Both the position numbers and the translations under genes were made by a program. From the NCBI GenBank assembly GCA_913052165.1, contig CAJXEC010000011.1, forward strand, positions 1-38,215: DNA of 38,215 nucleotides. The letters run 5' to 3'. Numbering within the stretch: position 1 is the first letter of the stretch; the number at the start of each line of letters is the position of its first letter. Shown here piece after piece: positions 20,190 through 29,174 of the stretch. The DNA comes from an uncultured Rhodospirillaceae bacterium. Its GTDB lineage: Bacteria > Pseudomonadota > Alphaproteobacteria > MPNO01 > UBA2964. The notes under the pieces are model-generated. The model did not search any database. It had not been told where the DNA came from and saw only the letters and a program-made list of their open reading frames with translations.

Positions 20190-21737
20190 TCATTCTTCGA
20201 AACCGTACTCTTTCCAGCGTGCGTTGACTTTCTCCATATCTGCTTTGTGAGGTGCCACGGTTGGTGGATAGCGTTTTCCGCCGTACTGCTCCTCCGGTTC
20301 GAAATCGAGATTGATTGTGGCATCTATTAAAACCCGACACCATTTACCCGTCCCAAAAAGCATCGGGTCACGATCTTTTAAACGAGTCGAGGGATCGAGG
20401 AGGGATCCAAAATTTGCAGGAAAGAAAACAATATCATCCTCAGCTGCATTTACCCTGTACGCGAAGGCCCAATCGACCGCGCCATAATCCCGGATATCTA
20501 TATCGTCATCCAGCACCCAGACATTTTTGTACCTTAGATGGGCGGAGTTAGAACCCCAAAGGGCGGCGGCGGCTTGTTTGGCCTGGCCGCGATAAGTTTG
20601 ATTTAATTGGATGAAAACTGTTGTGCCATTATTCGCGGGAGAACAGTGAACATCCGTCACTCCTGGCACGCCTGCACGTTCTAGAACGTTCCATGCGATC
20701 CCGGCGCGCTGTATTGAACTCATGACGCTATTCTCGTTCAACATTTTAGGCAGAGTGCCTTCGAGGGTTCCTCGGAAAATCGGATTGTTACGGTGGGTTA
20801 TGCACGTAACTTTGGTCACGTGTTTCGGCCCTGCGTCACCGCCAAAATATCCAGGGTACTCGCCAAAGGGTCCTTCCATCTCGAAGGTGGAGGGATCAGG
20901 ATCTATATAACCCTCGACAACTATTTCTGCGCTCGCGGGTACGAGTAAATCACTGGTTTCGCATTTTACTAATTCGACAGGCTTTCCGCGGATAGCCCCC
21001 ATAACGTCGTATTCAGAGACTCCTGTTGGAACAGGAGCCGATGCGCAATAAGGGAGGGAGGGTTCCCACCCATAAACATGCGCGACCGGCATTTTTTGGC
21101 CTCGTTCCGCCCATTTTTGAAAATGTACGCCCCAATTTTGAGCTCTCCAAAGTAGAACAGGAAGAGTGTCTCTTTGACCAATCATTCCACGATATATGCC
21201 GAGATTATGCACTCCGCTATCCGGATCCATCGTCACGGTGGCCTGAAAGGTGTTTATGTACCTCCCGCCGTCTTCGCGGTGCCATTGAGGGACAGGAAAA
21301 TCAAATAAATTTATCGAGTCCCCGACTAGGATGTTTTCTTTCACTGGCCCTGTCGCTACCTGGGTGGGTTCGACTCTCTGAGACAAATAATATCTGGTTG
21401 CTAAAACGAGATCTCGCGCTGGCGAGTCTTTTGGTAATCCAAGGGTCATTGCCAGTCTCGAGTAGTTTGACATCCCACCGGTAAAAATTTGCGAACATCT
21501 TGCACTGCCTTCATTGTACCCAGTGATGTTTTTGAAAAGTATTGCAGGTCCTTCCCCCGTGCCAAAAGCCTTTCGCGCAATTGTGCCAAGCTCACAGTTC
21601 CAATCTACTTCAACATCAATTTCTTGAAGTGTATCTTCTTCCTTCAGTGCATCAATCCAACCCCTCAGATCCTCAAACACCCTGGGTTGTAATCTGTTGG
21701 AAACTCCGCCAAATGCATCAATATCGTTACTGGTCAT
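20190..21737 (-). CDS. UbiD-family (prenylated-FMN-dependent) decarboxylase, paralog A
   Basis: GPVKENI, DGGRYINTF, GVHNLGIYRGM, LVPASAEIVVEGYIDPDPSTFEMEGPFGEYPGYFGG (E-G-P-F-G-E), THRNNPIFRGTLEG. Confidence 0.92.
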   Translation of the reverse strand: MTSNDIDAFGGVSNRLQPRVFEDLRGWIDALKEEDTLQEIDVEVDWNCELGTIARKAFGTGEGPAILFKNITGYNEGSARCSQIFTGGMSNYSRLAMTLGLPKDSPARDLVLATRYYLSQRVEPTQVATGPVKENILVGDSINLFDFPVPQWHREDGGRYINTFQATVTMDPDSGVHNLGIYRGMIGQRDTLPVLLWRAQNWGVHFQKWAERGQKMPVAHVYGWEPSLPYCASAPVPTGVSEYDVMGAIRGKPVELVKCETSDLLVPASAEIVVEGYIDPDPSTFEMEGPFGEYPGYFGGDAGPKHVTKVTCITHRNNPIFRGTLEGTLPKMLNENSVMSSIQRAGIAWNVLERAGVPGVTDVHCSPANNGTTVFIQLNQTYRGQAKQAAAALWGSNSAHLRYKNVWVLDDDIDIRDYGAVDWAFAYRVNAAEDDIVFFPANFGSLLDPSTRLKDRDPMLFGTGKWCRVLIDATINLDFEPEEQYGGKRYPPTVAPHKADMEKVNARWKEYGFEE

Positions 21738-21771
21738 AGTTTTTATCTTTCCTTGAGCGCCACAGTCTCAG

Positions 21772-23412
21772 TTACAGTATACCCTTACTCCATTTATCAA
21801 GACCTAGTTCTTCCCATCTGGTTCTCGCCTTGTCTTGGTCTTCCTTAGAGGGATGAACCGTTGGGGGCCAGCGCCTTCCCTGTTCATCTGGTTCATAATC
21901 AAGATTAATTGTACAATCAAACAAAACACGATGCCATTTACCTGTTCCAAATAGATGCACGTTTGAGTCTCGAGCTCGAACACTTGGATCAAGTCCCGCG
22001 CCCCAAGTTGAGGGGAATACGATTAGGTCGTCTTCACCCGCATTGAATCTCCAGGCTAGAGCCCAATCGATTGCTCCATAATCATGGACATCGATATCCT
22101 GATCTACAACGAAGACATGTTTGTATCTAACGTGTGATGCGGAGTTACCCCAAAGAGCTGCTGCCACTTGTTTTGCTTGCCCGCGATAAGTTTGGTTAAT
22201 TTGGACTGCCACATTAATGCCAGCCTGTATTGGCATTCCAAAAACATCGGTAACTCCAGGTACGCCTGCGCTCTCGAGCGCGTTCCAAGCCGTTGCTGAT
22301 CTCTGAATGGAGCTCATAATATGGTTTTCGCCGTAAGATCCCGGAACTGCACCTTCGAGAGCTCCACGGAAAATGGGCTTATCGCGATGAGTTATTGCTG
22401 TTACCCGGGCAACATGTTTTGGGGTTTGCTCAGTAGCATAATAGCCGGTGAATTCAGCATACGGGCCCTCGGGTCTAAACGTTTGAGGATCCGTCGAAAT
22501 CCATCCTTCAATCACAATCTCAGCGCTGGCAGGCACCTGTAAAGGCACTGTTTCGCAGTCTACCAATTCGACCGGTTCTCCCCTAATCGCGCCCATAACC
22601 TCATATTCTGAGACATCCCGCGGAACAGGCGACCCTGCGGTAAATCCCATGGTTGGCTCCCAGCCAATCACAAATGCAACTGGCATCTCGTCAGCACGGG
22701 CCATGTGCTTTGCATAATGGGTGCCCCAGCCCTGTGCCCTCCAGAGGAGAACCCCAATATTGGCTTGGTCCAGCGCCATCCCGCGATAAATGCCGACGTT
22801 ATGAACCCCTGATCCTGGGTCCTTAGTGACGCAAGCCGAATAGGTATTTACGTAGCGACCGCCATCTCCCCGATTCCATTTCGGTATCGGAAATTTAAAT
22901 AAGTCTATATCTCGCCCGGTTATAATATTGTCTTTGACCGGCCCTGTGGGGACCGTTCTGGGCGGAATGCGTTCTTTGAAAATGTACCGACACATTTTTA
23001 CCATGTCTCGGATGGGCGTGTCGGGTTTTAAACCGAACATCATAGCTAGGCGCGAATAACTTCCTTGGCCATTCGTAAATACCTCCCTGCATACACTCTC
23101 AGATGTGTTGTAGTCTTTGATGTTTTTGAAAAGGAAAGCTGGGCCAGCTCCTGTCCCTTGAGCCATACGAACGATCGTTCCCAGCTCCGTATCCCAGTCT
23201 ACCTCTTGATCAAACTCCGCTAGCTCCTCAGCCTCACGTAGCGCTGAAATCCAGCCCCTTAAGTCTCCGAAGGAGACCGGATTTCTGTCGATTCGGTCGC
23301 TGCTTTCATCCAAAGGTAAAATTCCCTTCAATTTTCTTAAATAGATAAAAACCTTTTGGTCTTCTATTGCATGAGCAAAGTTCTGTCCACTCTGCCACCT
23401 AATCGTCACCAC
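21772..23412 (-). CDS. UbiD-family (prenylated-FMN-dependent) decarboxylase, paralog B
   Basis: GPVKDNI, DGGRYVNTY, GVHNVGIYRGM, QVPASAEIVIEGW, RPEGPYAEFTGYYATEQTPKHV, THRDKPIFRGALEG. The N-terminus in the ORF track may be overextended; alignment with paralog A begins around NPVSFGDLRGW. Confidence 0.92.
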   Translation of the reverse strand: MVTIRWQSGQNFAHAIEDQKVFIYLRKLKGILPLDESSDRIDRNPVSFGDLRGWISALREAEELAEFDQEVDWDTELGTIVRMAQGTGAGPAFLFKNIKDYNTSESVCREVFTNGQGSYSRLAMMFGLKPDTPIRDMVKMCRYIFKERIPPRTVPTGPVKDNIITGRDIDLFKFPIPKWNRGDGGRYVNTYSACVTKDPGSGVHNVGIYRGMALDQANIGVLLWRAQGWGTHYAKHMARADEMPVAFVIGWEPTMGFTAGSPVPRDVSEYEVMGAIRGEPVELVDCETVPLQVPASAEIVIEGWISTDPQTFRPEGPYAEFTGYYATEQTPKHVARVTAITHRDKPIFRGALEGAVPGSYGENHIMSSIQRSATAWNALESAGVPGVTDVFGMPIQAGINVAVQINQTYRGQAKQVAAALWGNSASHVRYKHVFVVDQDIDVHDYGAIDWALAWRFNAGEDDLIVFPSTWGAGLDPSVRARDSNVHLFGTGKWHRVLFDCTINLDYEPDEQGRRWPPTVHPSKEDQDKARTRWEELGLDKWSKGIL

Positions 23413-23476
23413 GCATTAAGGCTAAACATTGCCCCCAAAGGAGTTGTCGCGGTATGTTGTTTGTAGACTTTAATTT

Positions 23477-24316
23477 TTGGAGATAATGCGGCTTATGGGT
23501 AGGATGCTAACCAATGAGCAGGTCAATAGTTATAACACTGATGGGTTTCTTGGGCCAATCGGGCTATTAAAACCTGAGGAAGCCGCGGACATCCGTTACA
23601 AGATAGAAAAAGTTGAGTCGGAATTTGCGGGACAAATTCAATCGCGCTGTAAGATAAAGGCTCATATCCCTTTTCTGTTTTTATGCGAGCTGATCTCACA
23701 TCCCAAACTTCTTGATGCCGTTGAGGATATTATTGGGCCAAATATAATGTGCTGGGGCTCCAGTTTTTTTCAGAAAGAGGCGCGGGATCCGGGTTTTGTC
23801 TCTTGGCATCAAGACTCCACTTATTACGGGTTAGAACCTTGCGAGACACTTACAGCTTGGATAGCAATTTCTGAGGCCTCACGTGAGGCGGGCTGTATGC
23901 GTTTCTTGCCGGGGTCACACAATCAGGGATTGTATGATCACGAGGAGACCCTGGCTGAAAATAATATTCTATCCCGTGGCCAGACCGTTTTAGATATTGA
24001 TGAGTCAAAGGCCATTCACGTACCGTTGAAGGCCGGTGAGTTTTCCTTTCATAAAGAAGATGTATTACACGCCTCTGATCCAAATACCTCTGATGACCGA
24101 CGCATAGGGTTGTCGGTGCACTACATTGCGCCAAAAGTGAGGGAAACCGGGTTTCCCGGTGCCAGTGCCATGCTACTCAGGGGAGAAGATCACTATGGAT
24201 TTTGGGCTGAAGACATCTGGCCGAAAGATGATTTTGATCGCGAGGCCCTCAACGAAGTGGATCGTGTATGGAAGATGTATCAAATGAAGCCCGAGGATCG
24301 GCAGCCATCGCCCTGA
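23477..24316 (+). CDS. Phytanoyl-CoA dioxygenase (PhyH) family Fe(II)/2-oxoglutarate oxygenase
   Basis: HQDSTYYGLEP (HxD), GCMRFLPGSHNQG, HASDPNTSDDRRIGLSVHYI (distal His and Arg). An ATG start at 23486 is also possible. Confidence 0.88.
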   Translation: MEIMRLMGRMLTNEQVNSYNTDGFLGPIGLLKPEEAADIRYKIEKVESEFAGQIQSRCKIKAHIPFLFLCELISHPKLLDAVEDIIGPNIMCWGSSFFQKEARDPGFVSWHQDSTYYGLEPCETLTAWIAISEASREAGCMRFLPGSHNQGLYDHEETLAENNILSRGQTVLDIDESKAIHVPLKAGEFSFHKEDVLHASDPNTSDDRRIGLSVHYIAPKVRETGFPGASAMLLRGEDHYGFWAEDIWPKDDFDREALNEVDRVWKMYQMKPEDRQPSP

Positions 24317-25119
24317 GTCAAAAAAAACTGTTTAAGGCCGGTATCAATGTCTCGTGGCGGGAAAAGGGCAGCGGTCAGCCTATTTTTTTTATTCACGGCA
24401 TCGGAACAGGATCGGAATATTGGGAAGACCAATTTTCCATCCTTGCGAGTGATTATCACACTATTGCTTGGGATATGCCCGGTTATGGTGCGTCCGACAA
24501 TATTTCTGCACCGCCGTTCGATGTGGATAGCTATACCATGGTCGCCGTAGAACTAATTTCTACTTTGGGAATTCGGAATTGTCATTTCGTAGGCCAATCT
24601 CTAGGGGCATTGATAGCGGCACGCCTGGCAGCTCAATTTCCAGAACTTGTTCTATCTGTCACACTTTCTCACCCGTTAGTAGGACTCGGCAGGATGCCAA
24701 AGAGTGAGAGAGAGGCGGTCGCCGCCGCTCGAATTAGATTGTTTGAAGAGCTGGGTCCCCTCAGATTTGCGCATGAAAAAGGTCCAGCAATACTGGCGCC
24801 CAATGCAAATCAGGCTCTTCGACAAAAGGTAATTCGATTAATGTCCGGTGTAAGGGTTCAAGCGATGAGAAACGCAGTTAGTATGATGACTAACGCCGAT
24901 ATCTTCTCTGATCTCTCGTTGATAAAAGTACCGATGATGGTTGTCTGCGGGGATTGTGACCCTGTTTCTTCTCTCAAGGTATGCAGATCGATATCAGCCG
25001 CATCAAACATCTTCGAGTTAGAGGTGTTGTCAGCCGTTGGGCACTACGGAGCAGTCGAAAAACCCCGAGACTACGCCGAACTATTAAAACGTTTTGTAAA
25101 AAATTATCTGCTCAAATGA
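24268..25119 (+). CDS. Alpha/beta hydrolase fold protein
   Basis: PIFFIHGIGTGSEYW, AWDMPGYGASD, nucleophile FVGQSLGALIAARLA, VVCGDCDPV, VGHYGAVEKP. Overlaps the PhyH gene by 49 nt. Confidence 0.88.
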   Translation: MEDVSNEARGSAAIALSQKKLFKAGINVSWREKGSGQPIFFIHGIGTGSEYWEDQFSILASDYHTIAWDMPGYGASDNISAPPFDVDSYTMVAVELISTLGIRNCHFVGQSLGALIAARLAAQFPELVLSVTLSHPLVGLGRMPKSEREAVAAARIRLFEELGPLRFAHEKGPAILAPNANQALRQKVIRLMSGVRVQAMRNAVSMMTNADIFSDLSLIKVPMMVVCGDCDPVSSLKVCRSISAASNIFELEVLSAVGHYGAVEKPRDYAELLKRFVKNYLLK

Positions 25120-25211
25120 TGTTAATATAAGATTCGCACTTGAAAGAGGCGTTGACCTGTGTACAGTCCGAAAAGAGGGTTATTATCAACACAAACAGGG
25201 AGAGATTTGTA

Positions 25212-26174
25212 ATGAAATTTTTAACTACCGGCTGCGTCGCGTTGAGCGTATTAGCTTTTGCTGGGACTGCTTCCGCTCAGACATTCGGGATCGGTTCGAC
25301 GAAGGCAGGAGCTGTTTCTCAGATTACTGCCACTATATCCAAAGCGGTGTCTGAACATGCGCCTGGCGTTCAAATGAGGAAACAAACTATGGGAGGCACC
25401 CAACAGTATATACCTGTGGTTAACGCAGGAGAGCTTGGGTTTGGTATTTCTAATATTACGCAGTACTATATGGCTCAGGAGGGAATAGCGCTTTCAAAAG
25501 GCACAAAGTACACCAATCTTCGCCTCTTGACGACTATGATGAAATTCACTGTAAGCCCGGTTGTCGCTATCAAATCGGGAATAAACAGGGTCGCTGACCT
25601 CAAAGGGAAACGGGTAGCATCTGGTTTTAAGGGAGCTCCTCTTTTTGTTTATATAACAAGCGGAGCGCTTGCGACGGATAAATTGTCTTACGCTGACGTT
25701 AAAAAGGTCCCACAGGTTGGGCTTGTGCAACACTGGCGAGCATTTATCTCCGGTAAAATCGATATGGCGATCGCAGCTGCAGGATCAGGTTTTGTAAAAC
25801 AGATGCAGGCTAAGATCGACGGTGGGGTTAAGCACCTGTCTTTTGATGACTCCCCGGAGGCATTAGCTCGGATGCACAAGTTCTATCCAAAGTCTGAGTG
25901 GGTTGTAGTGAAGCCAAAAAAAGGCCTCACCGGCGTATTAAAACCAACGAATTTTGTGGCTTATGATTTTCTTCTCTGGACCCACAAGGGTATGTCGGAC
26001 GATGTTGCCTACAAAGTAGCCAAAGTTATGCATACTAAGGAGAAACAATTAAAAGCGGGCGGACCGCTTTGGCGTTCATACAAAGCCAATAGCCGTCTGC
26101 AAAAGAATCATGGTTATGCCTATCACCCAGGAGCAATCAAATACTACAAGGAAGTTGGTCTCTGGAAACGATAA
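25212..26174 (+). CDS. TAXI-family TRAP transporter solute-binding protein
   Basis: ATG at 25212 gives signal peptide MKFLTTGCVALSVLAFAGTASA, then QTFGIGSTKAGAVSQITATISKAV...AGELGFGISN. Directly followed by a TRAP permease. The ORF track start at 25140 looks overextended. Confidence 0.85.
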   Translation: MKFLTTGCVALSVLAFAGTASAQTFGIGSTKAGAVSQITATISKAVSEHAPGVQMRKQTMGGTQQYIPVVNAGELGFGISNITQYYMAQEGIALSKGTKYTNLRLLTTMMKFTVSPVVAIKSGINRVADLKGKRVASGFKGAPLFVYITSGALATDKLSYADVKKVPQVGLVQHWRAFISGKIDMAIAAAGSGFVKQMQAKIDGGVKHLSFDDSPEALARMHKFYPKSEWVVVKPKKGLTGVLKPTNFVAYDFLLWTHKGMSDDVAYKVAKVMHTKEKQLKAGGPLWRSYKANSRLQKNHGYAYHPGAIKYYKEVGLWKR

Positions 26175-26206
26175 TTTTTCGATAAATTTAACTCATGTGT
26201 GGACTT

Positions 26207-26236
26207 CGCCCGCGCGCTCTTTCAGGGACGCGGGCG
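26207..26236 (+). promoter_or_regulatory. GC-rich intercistronic hairpin between receptor and permease
   Basis: CGCCCGCG (26207-26214) pairs perfectly with CGCGGGCG (26229-26236), 14-nt loop. A TTTTT run follows at 26244-26248. Candidate partial terminator or mRNA stabiliser. Confidence 0.5.
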
Positions 26237-26290
26237 GATTTCGTTTTTGATACCAGCATTGTTAAATAAAGTGCGTAAAGAGGCGTTTAT

Positions 26291-28267
26291 ATGGCGGGCG
26301 ATATGGTAAGTGGGGAAACACCTGAAAATAAAAAGGGCGCAGCTTTAATTGCTGAATGGGATGAGACCCCATTCATTAAATTTTCTGCGTTGTTTTTGGG
26401 AGCATTTATCACCCTTATCGCATTAGCTTGGGCAGTTGAGTTACCTCTCAAACTTGGCTTCGAGTGGTTGGAAGAGCAAGCAATGGTAGCGTGTCTTGGG
26501 CTCGTTTTGGGTGTAGTTTTTATTCGTTACCCCGCTGGTGGCGGCAGGCGGAGGCATGCGGTTCCTTGGTATGATGCCATTTGCGCTCTGGCTGGCCTAG
26601 GGGTGGCAACCTGGTTGGTAGTTATTTACGAAGATATTGAACTCAACCCATTTGCTATGCGGGACCAAATGTTTTGGATTAGCATGGTTTTACTGCCTCT
26701 AGTCTGGGAGTCCCTGAGGCGGACTGCAGGGCTAAGTCTCACTGTTATTTTTTCCGCATTTGTTCTCTATGCGTTCATAGGACACTGGGTGCCGGGAGAG
26801 ATGTTCAAGGGCGTTGAACAGGCGCCTTACCGATTGATTGCAGAATTGGGCACCAACAATGCCTCTATCCTAGGGCTTCCTCTAAAAATTATTGTTTTAA
26901 CAGTTGTCCTTTTTATTTGGATGGGGCAGTTGCTCCTGCATACTGGGGCTTCGGAATGGTTTACCGATGTGGCTGCAGCCATGATGGGAAGATCGCGAGG
27001 TGGTTCTGCTAAAATAGCGGTTGTGGCTTCCGGTTTTTTCGGTTCAATATCCGGTTCAGCAGTCGCCAATGTCGCTTCCACCGGTGTGATAACTATTCCC
27101 CTCATGAAACAGGCAGGGTACGACGCTAAAAGCTCCGGGGCTATTGAGGCTGTAGCCTCTACCGGTGGGCAGATAATGCCTCCGATAATGGGTGCTGCCG
27201 CATTTTTGATGGCAGAAATTCTGGAGCTAGAGTACACAGAAATTATTTTAGCAGCTTTACTGCCTGCGGCGCTCTACTACCTCGCTGTATTTGTTCAGGT
27301 AGATTTGGAGGCAGCAAAAAATAAAATTGCTCCTTTGCCCAAAGACCGAATACCCCGAATGGCCCGAGTAATGGGTGAAGGATGGTTCTTCATCCTCCCC
27401 TACGTTATCCTGGTCTGGACGCTTTTTTCGCTCAACATGCCCCCGCAAGAGGCAGCCTTTTGGGCAGCGATTTCTGTAGCAGTTGTGAGTATCCTGTTTG
27501 GTTATAAAGGGCATCGAATTACCCCGGCTCAATTATGGGACTCAATTGCTGGGTGTGGTCGTGCATCTGCAGATATCGTGGCGATCGGTGCGATGGCAGG
27601 AATTATTATTTCAATTCTCGATCGTACTGGCCTTGGGCAGGCGCTCACTCTACTGCTTGCCTCCGTTGGTGAAGACAGCATCTTCTTACTTTTGGTCCTC
27701 ACCGCTATCGTCTCAATATTGCTCGGCATGGGCATGCCAACATCTGCAATCTATCTGCTGTTAGCCACCATGATCGCTCCATCACTGGTCAAATTGGGGA
27801 TAAATCCAATTGCCGCGCATATGTTTGTTCTTTATTTTGGGTTGATGTCTATGATTACGCCGCCAGTCGCAATCGCAGCTTTTGCGGCGGCTTCGCTCTC
27901 AGGCGCTAGACCGATGGAGACAGGTGTGACTGCGGTTAGGCTCGGTTGGATCGCTTATATTATCCCATTCGTATTTGTTCTATCTCCTGCCTTACTGGGG
28001 CAAGGCTCTGCGTTTCAAATAATTGAGGCTTCAGTCACTGCAGCGATAGGTGTTTGGGTCGGGTCCTGTGGGTTAATCGGTTTTGTCTTCGGACCGCAAA
28101 ATAATTTCAACCGCCTACTTTTGTTTGTAGCGGGTGTTCTTTTGCTGCTTCCCGCTTCAACCATAGACTACGGTTTTGCTATTAATGGAATCGGTTTAGT
28201 TATTGGTGCGGTCGTTATAATCAAAGACTGGGTGGAAAATCGAGGTGCTGACTCCGCTGCGGCTTAA
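26291..28267 (+). CDS. TRAP transporter fused permease (4TM + 12TM, TAXI type)
   Basis: 658 aa, many hydrophobic helices; GFFGSISGSAVANVASTGVITIPLMKQAGYDAKSSGAIEAVASTGGQIMPPIMGAAAFLMAE and MGMPTSAIYLLLATMIAPSL are TRAP large-subunit signatures. Confidence 0.93.
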   Translation: MAGDMVSGETPENKKGAALIAEWDETPFIKFSALFLGAFITLIALAWAVELPLKLGFEWLEEQAMVACLGLVLGVVFIRYPAGGGRRRHAVPWYDAICALAGLGVATWLVVIYEDIELNPFAMRDQMFWISMVLLPLVWESLRRTAGLSLTVIFSAFVLYAFIGHWVPGEMFKGVEQAPYRLIAELGTNNASILGLPLKIIVLTVVLFIWMGQLLLHTGASEWFTDVAAAMMGRSRGGSAKIAVVASGFFGSISGSAVANVASTGVITIPLMKQAGYDAKSSGAIEAVASTGGQIMPPIMGAAAFLMAEILELEYTEIILAALLPAALYYLAVFVQVDLEAAKNKIAPLPKDRIPRMARVMGEGWFFILPYVILVWTLFSLNMPPQEAAFWAAISVAVVSILFGYKGHRITPAQLWDSIAGCGRASADIVAIGAMAGIIISILDRTGLGQALTLLLASVGEDSIFLLLVLTAIVSILLGMGMPTSAIYLLLATMIAPSLVKLGINPIAAHMFVLYFGLMSMITPPVAIAAFAAASLSGARPMETGVTAVRLGWIAYIIPFVFVLSPALLGQGSAFQIIEASVTAAIGVWVGSCGLIGFVFGPQNNFNRLLLFVAGVLLLLPASTIDYGFAINGIGLVIGAVVIIKDWVENRGADSAAA

Positions 28268-28326
28268 CACTGCTGAATCCTCCTTCTTCTGACGCAAGTA
28301 AAAGTAAAGTTTCGCTTACGCCAAGC

Positions 28327-28343
28327 AAGAAAAAGTTTTTCTT
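28327..28343. terminator. Candidate bidirectional A/T-rich terminator AAGAAAAA-G-TTTTTCTT
   Basis: Perfect 8-bp inverted repeat in the gap between convergent TRAP permease and thioesterase genes. Confidence 0.35.
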
Positions 28344-28361
28344 AGTTGTGCTAAAATGGCC

Positions 28362-28805
28362 TCAGAAAACTGGCTTTTCCTCAATCAGTGATTTCCCTTT
28401 TTCATAAATTTTTTTGGGCCAAGGCACCGCTTTTCTGGCAATTGTATCTAGGGAAACGCAGACCTGGTCATTTATAGCGCATATCTCCTTGGTACAAGCG
28501 TCGATCATTACAGCCCAAACATGCAAACTTTTGGGAGTAAAATTTATAAAACAAGATCGTATCTGGATGAGATCTCCCGGGAGAATTTCTCGTTTATATT
28601 CATTACTCTCTTTGACCGCGGCCATACCTCTATTATTTTCACGCATGTACCGCGGGGTTATTCCTGCAGTAGTGAAGGTATAGTAGGCAGACTCATTGAA
28701 AGCTCGACTATAATAACGAACATTTGCATGACCCATATGATCTGTTTCCATCGGGTAAAACATACCTTGGTAGGCTAGGTTAAAGTCTTCAAATTTTTGC
28801 AGCAC
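28362..28805 (-). CDS. Hotdog-fold acyl-CoA thioesterase (4HBT-like)
   Basis: MFYPMETDHMGHANVRYYSRAFNESAYYTF, REILPGDLIQIRSCF; length 147 aa. Confidence 0.82.
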   Translation of the reverse strand: MLQKFEDFNLAYQGMFYPMETDHMGHANVRYYSRAFNESAYYTFTTAGITPRYMRENNRGMAAVKESNEYKREILPGDLIQIRSCFINFTPKSLHVWAVMIDACTKEICAINDQVCVSLDTIARKAVPWPKKIYEKGKSLIEEKPVF

Positions 28806-28902
28806 AGGACGGATCCGCCTAGTCAGAGATCAAAAGAAGGAGTAGTAATCGTAAAACCATAAAAAAATAAAGGTCAGTAGAGTTTCCTGTCAATTAGAGG
28901 GT

Positions 28903-29148
28903 TTAAACACTCGAGAATTTGTCAATATCTGTATTGATCGATGCTCCTGTAACATGGTCAGGCTCGATTGATGCCAGGAGGCATGAAATTAATTCAATTT
29001 GGGCGGTTTCGCCAAGGCTTGCCGTAATCATGTAACGCGCATCACCCATTTCCTGAATAAAGCCCTTACAATTGAGGTTTGGTTTGAGTTCAGGGTCGCA
29101 TCTTGCACTGACTCTTACTATCCCCAGTTCTGGGTGCGCTCTTTCCAT
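28903..29148 (-). CDS. Small hypothetical protein (81 aa) downstream of purD
   Basis: ATG-initiated ORF 26 nt after the purD stop, same strand, low-complexity-free composition. No family recognised. Confidence 0.5.
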   Translation of the reverse strand: MERAHPELGIVRVSARCDPELKPNLNCKGFIQEMGDARYMITASLGETAQIELISCLLASIEPDHVTGASINTDIDKFSSV

Positions 29149-29174
29149 TTGATCTTACGCTCATGCTCAGGTCT

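Noticed and set aside
21026-21484. 152-aa plus-strand ORF
   Set aside because: Lies wholly antisense to the well-supported UbiD paralog A; composition looks like a shadow frame.
25139-25167. Possible sigma70-like promoter TTGAAA-N17-TACAGT upstream of the TAXI receptor gene
   Set aside because: Poor -10 match, and such pairs occur by chance in A/T-rich intergenic sequence; not supportable without transcript data.
26827-27237. 136-aa minus-strand ORF inside the TRAP permease
   Set aside because: Antisense shadow of a conserved transmembrane region.
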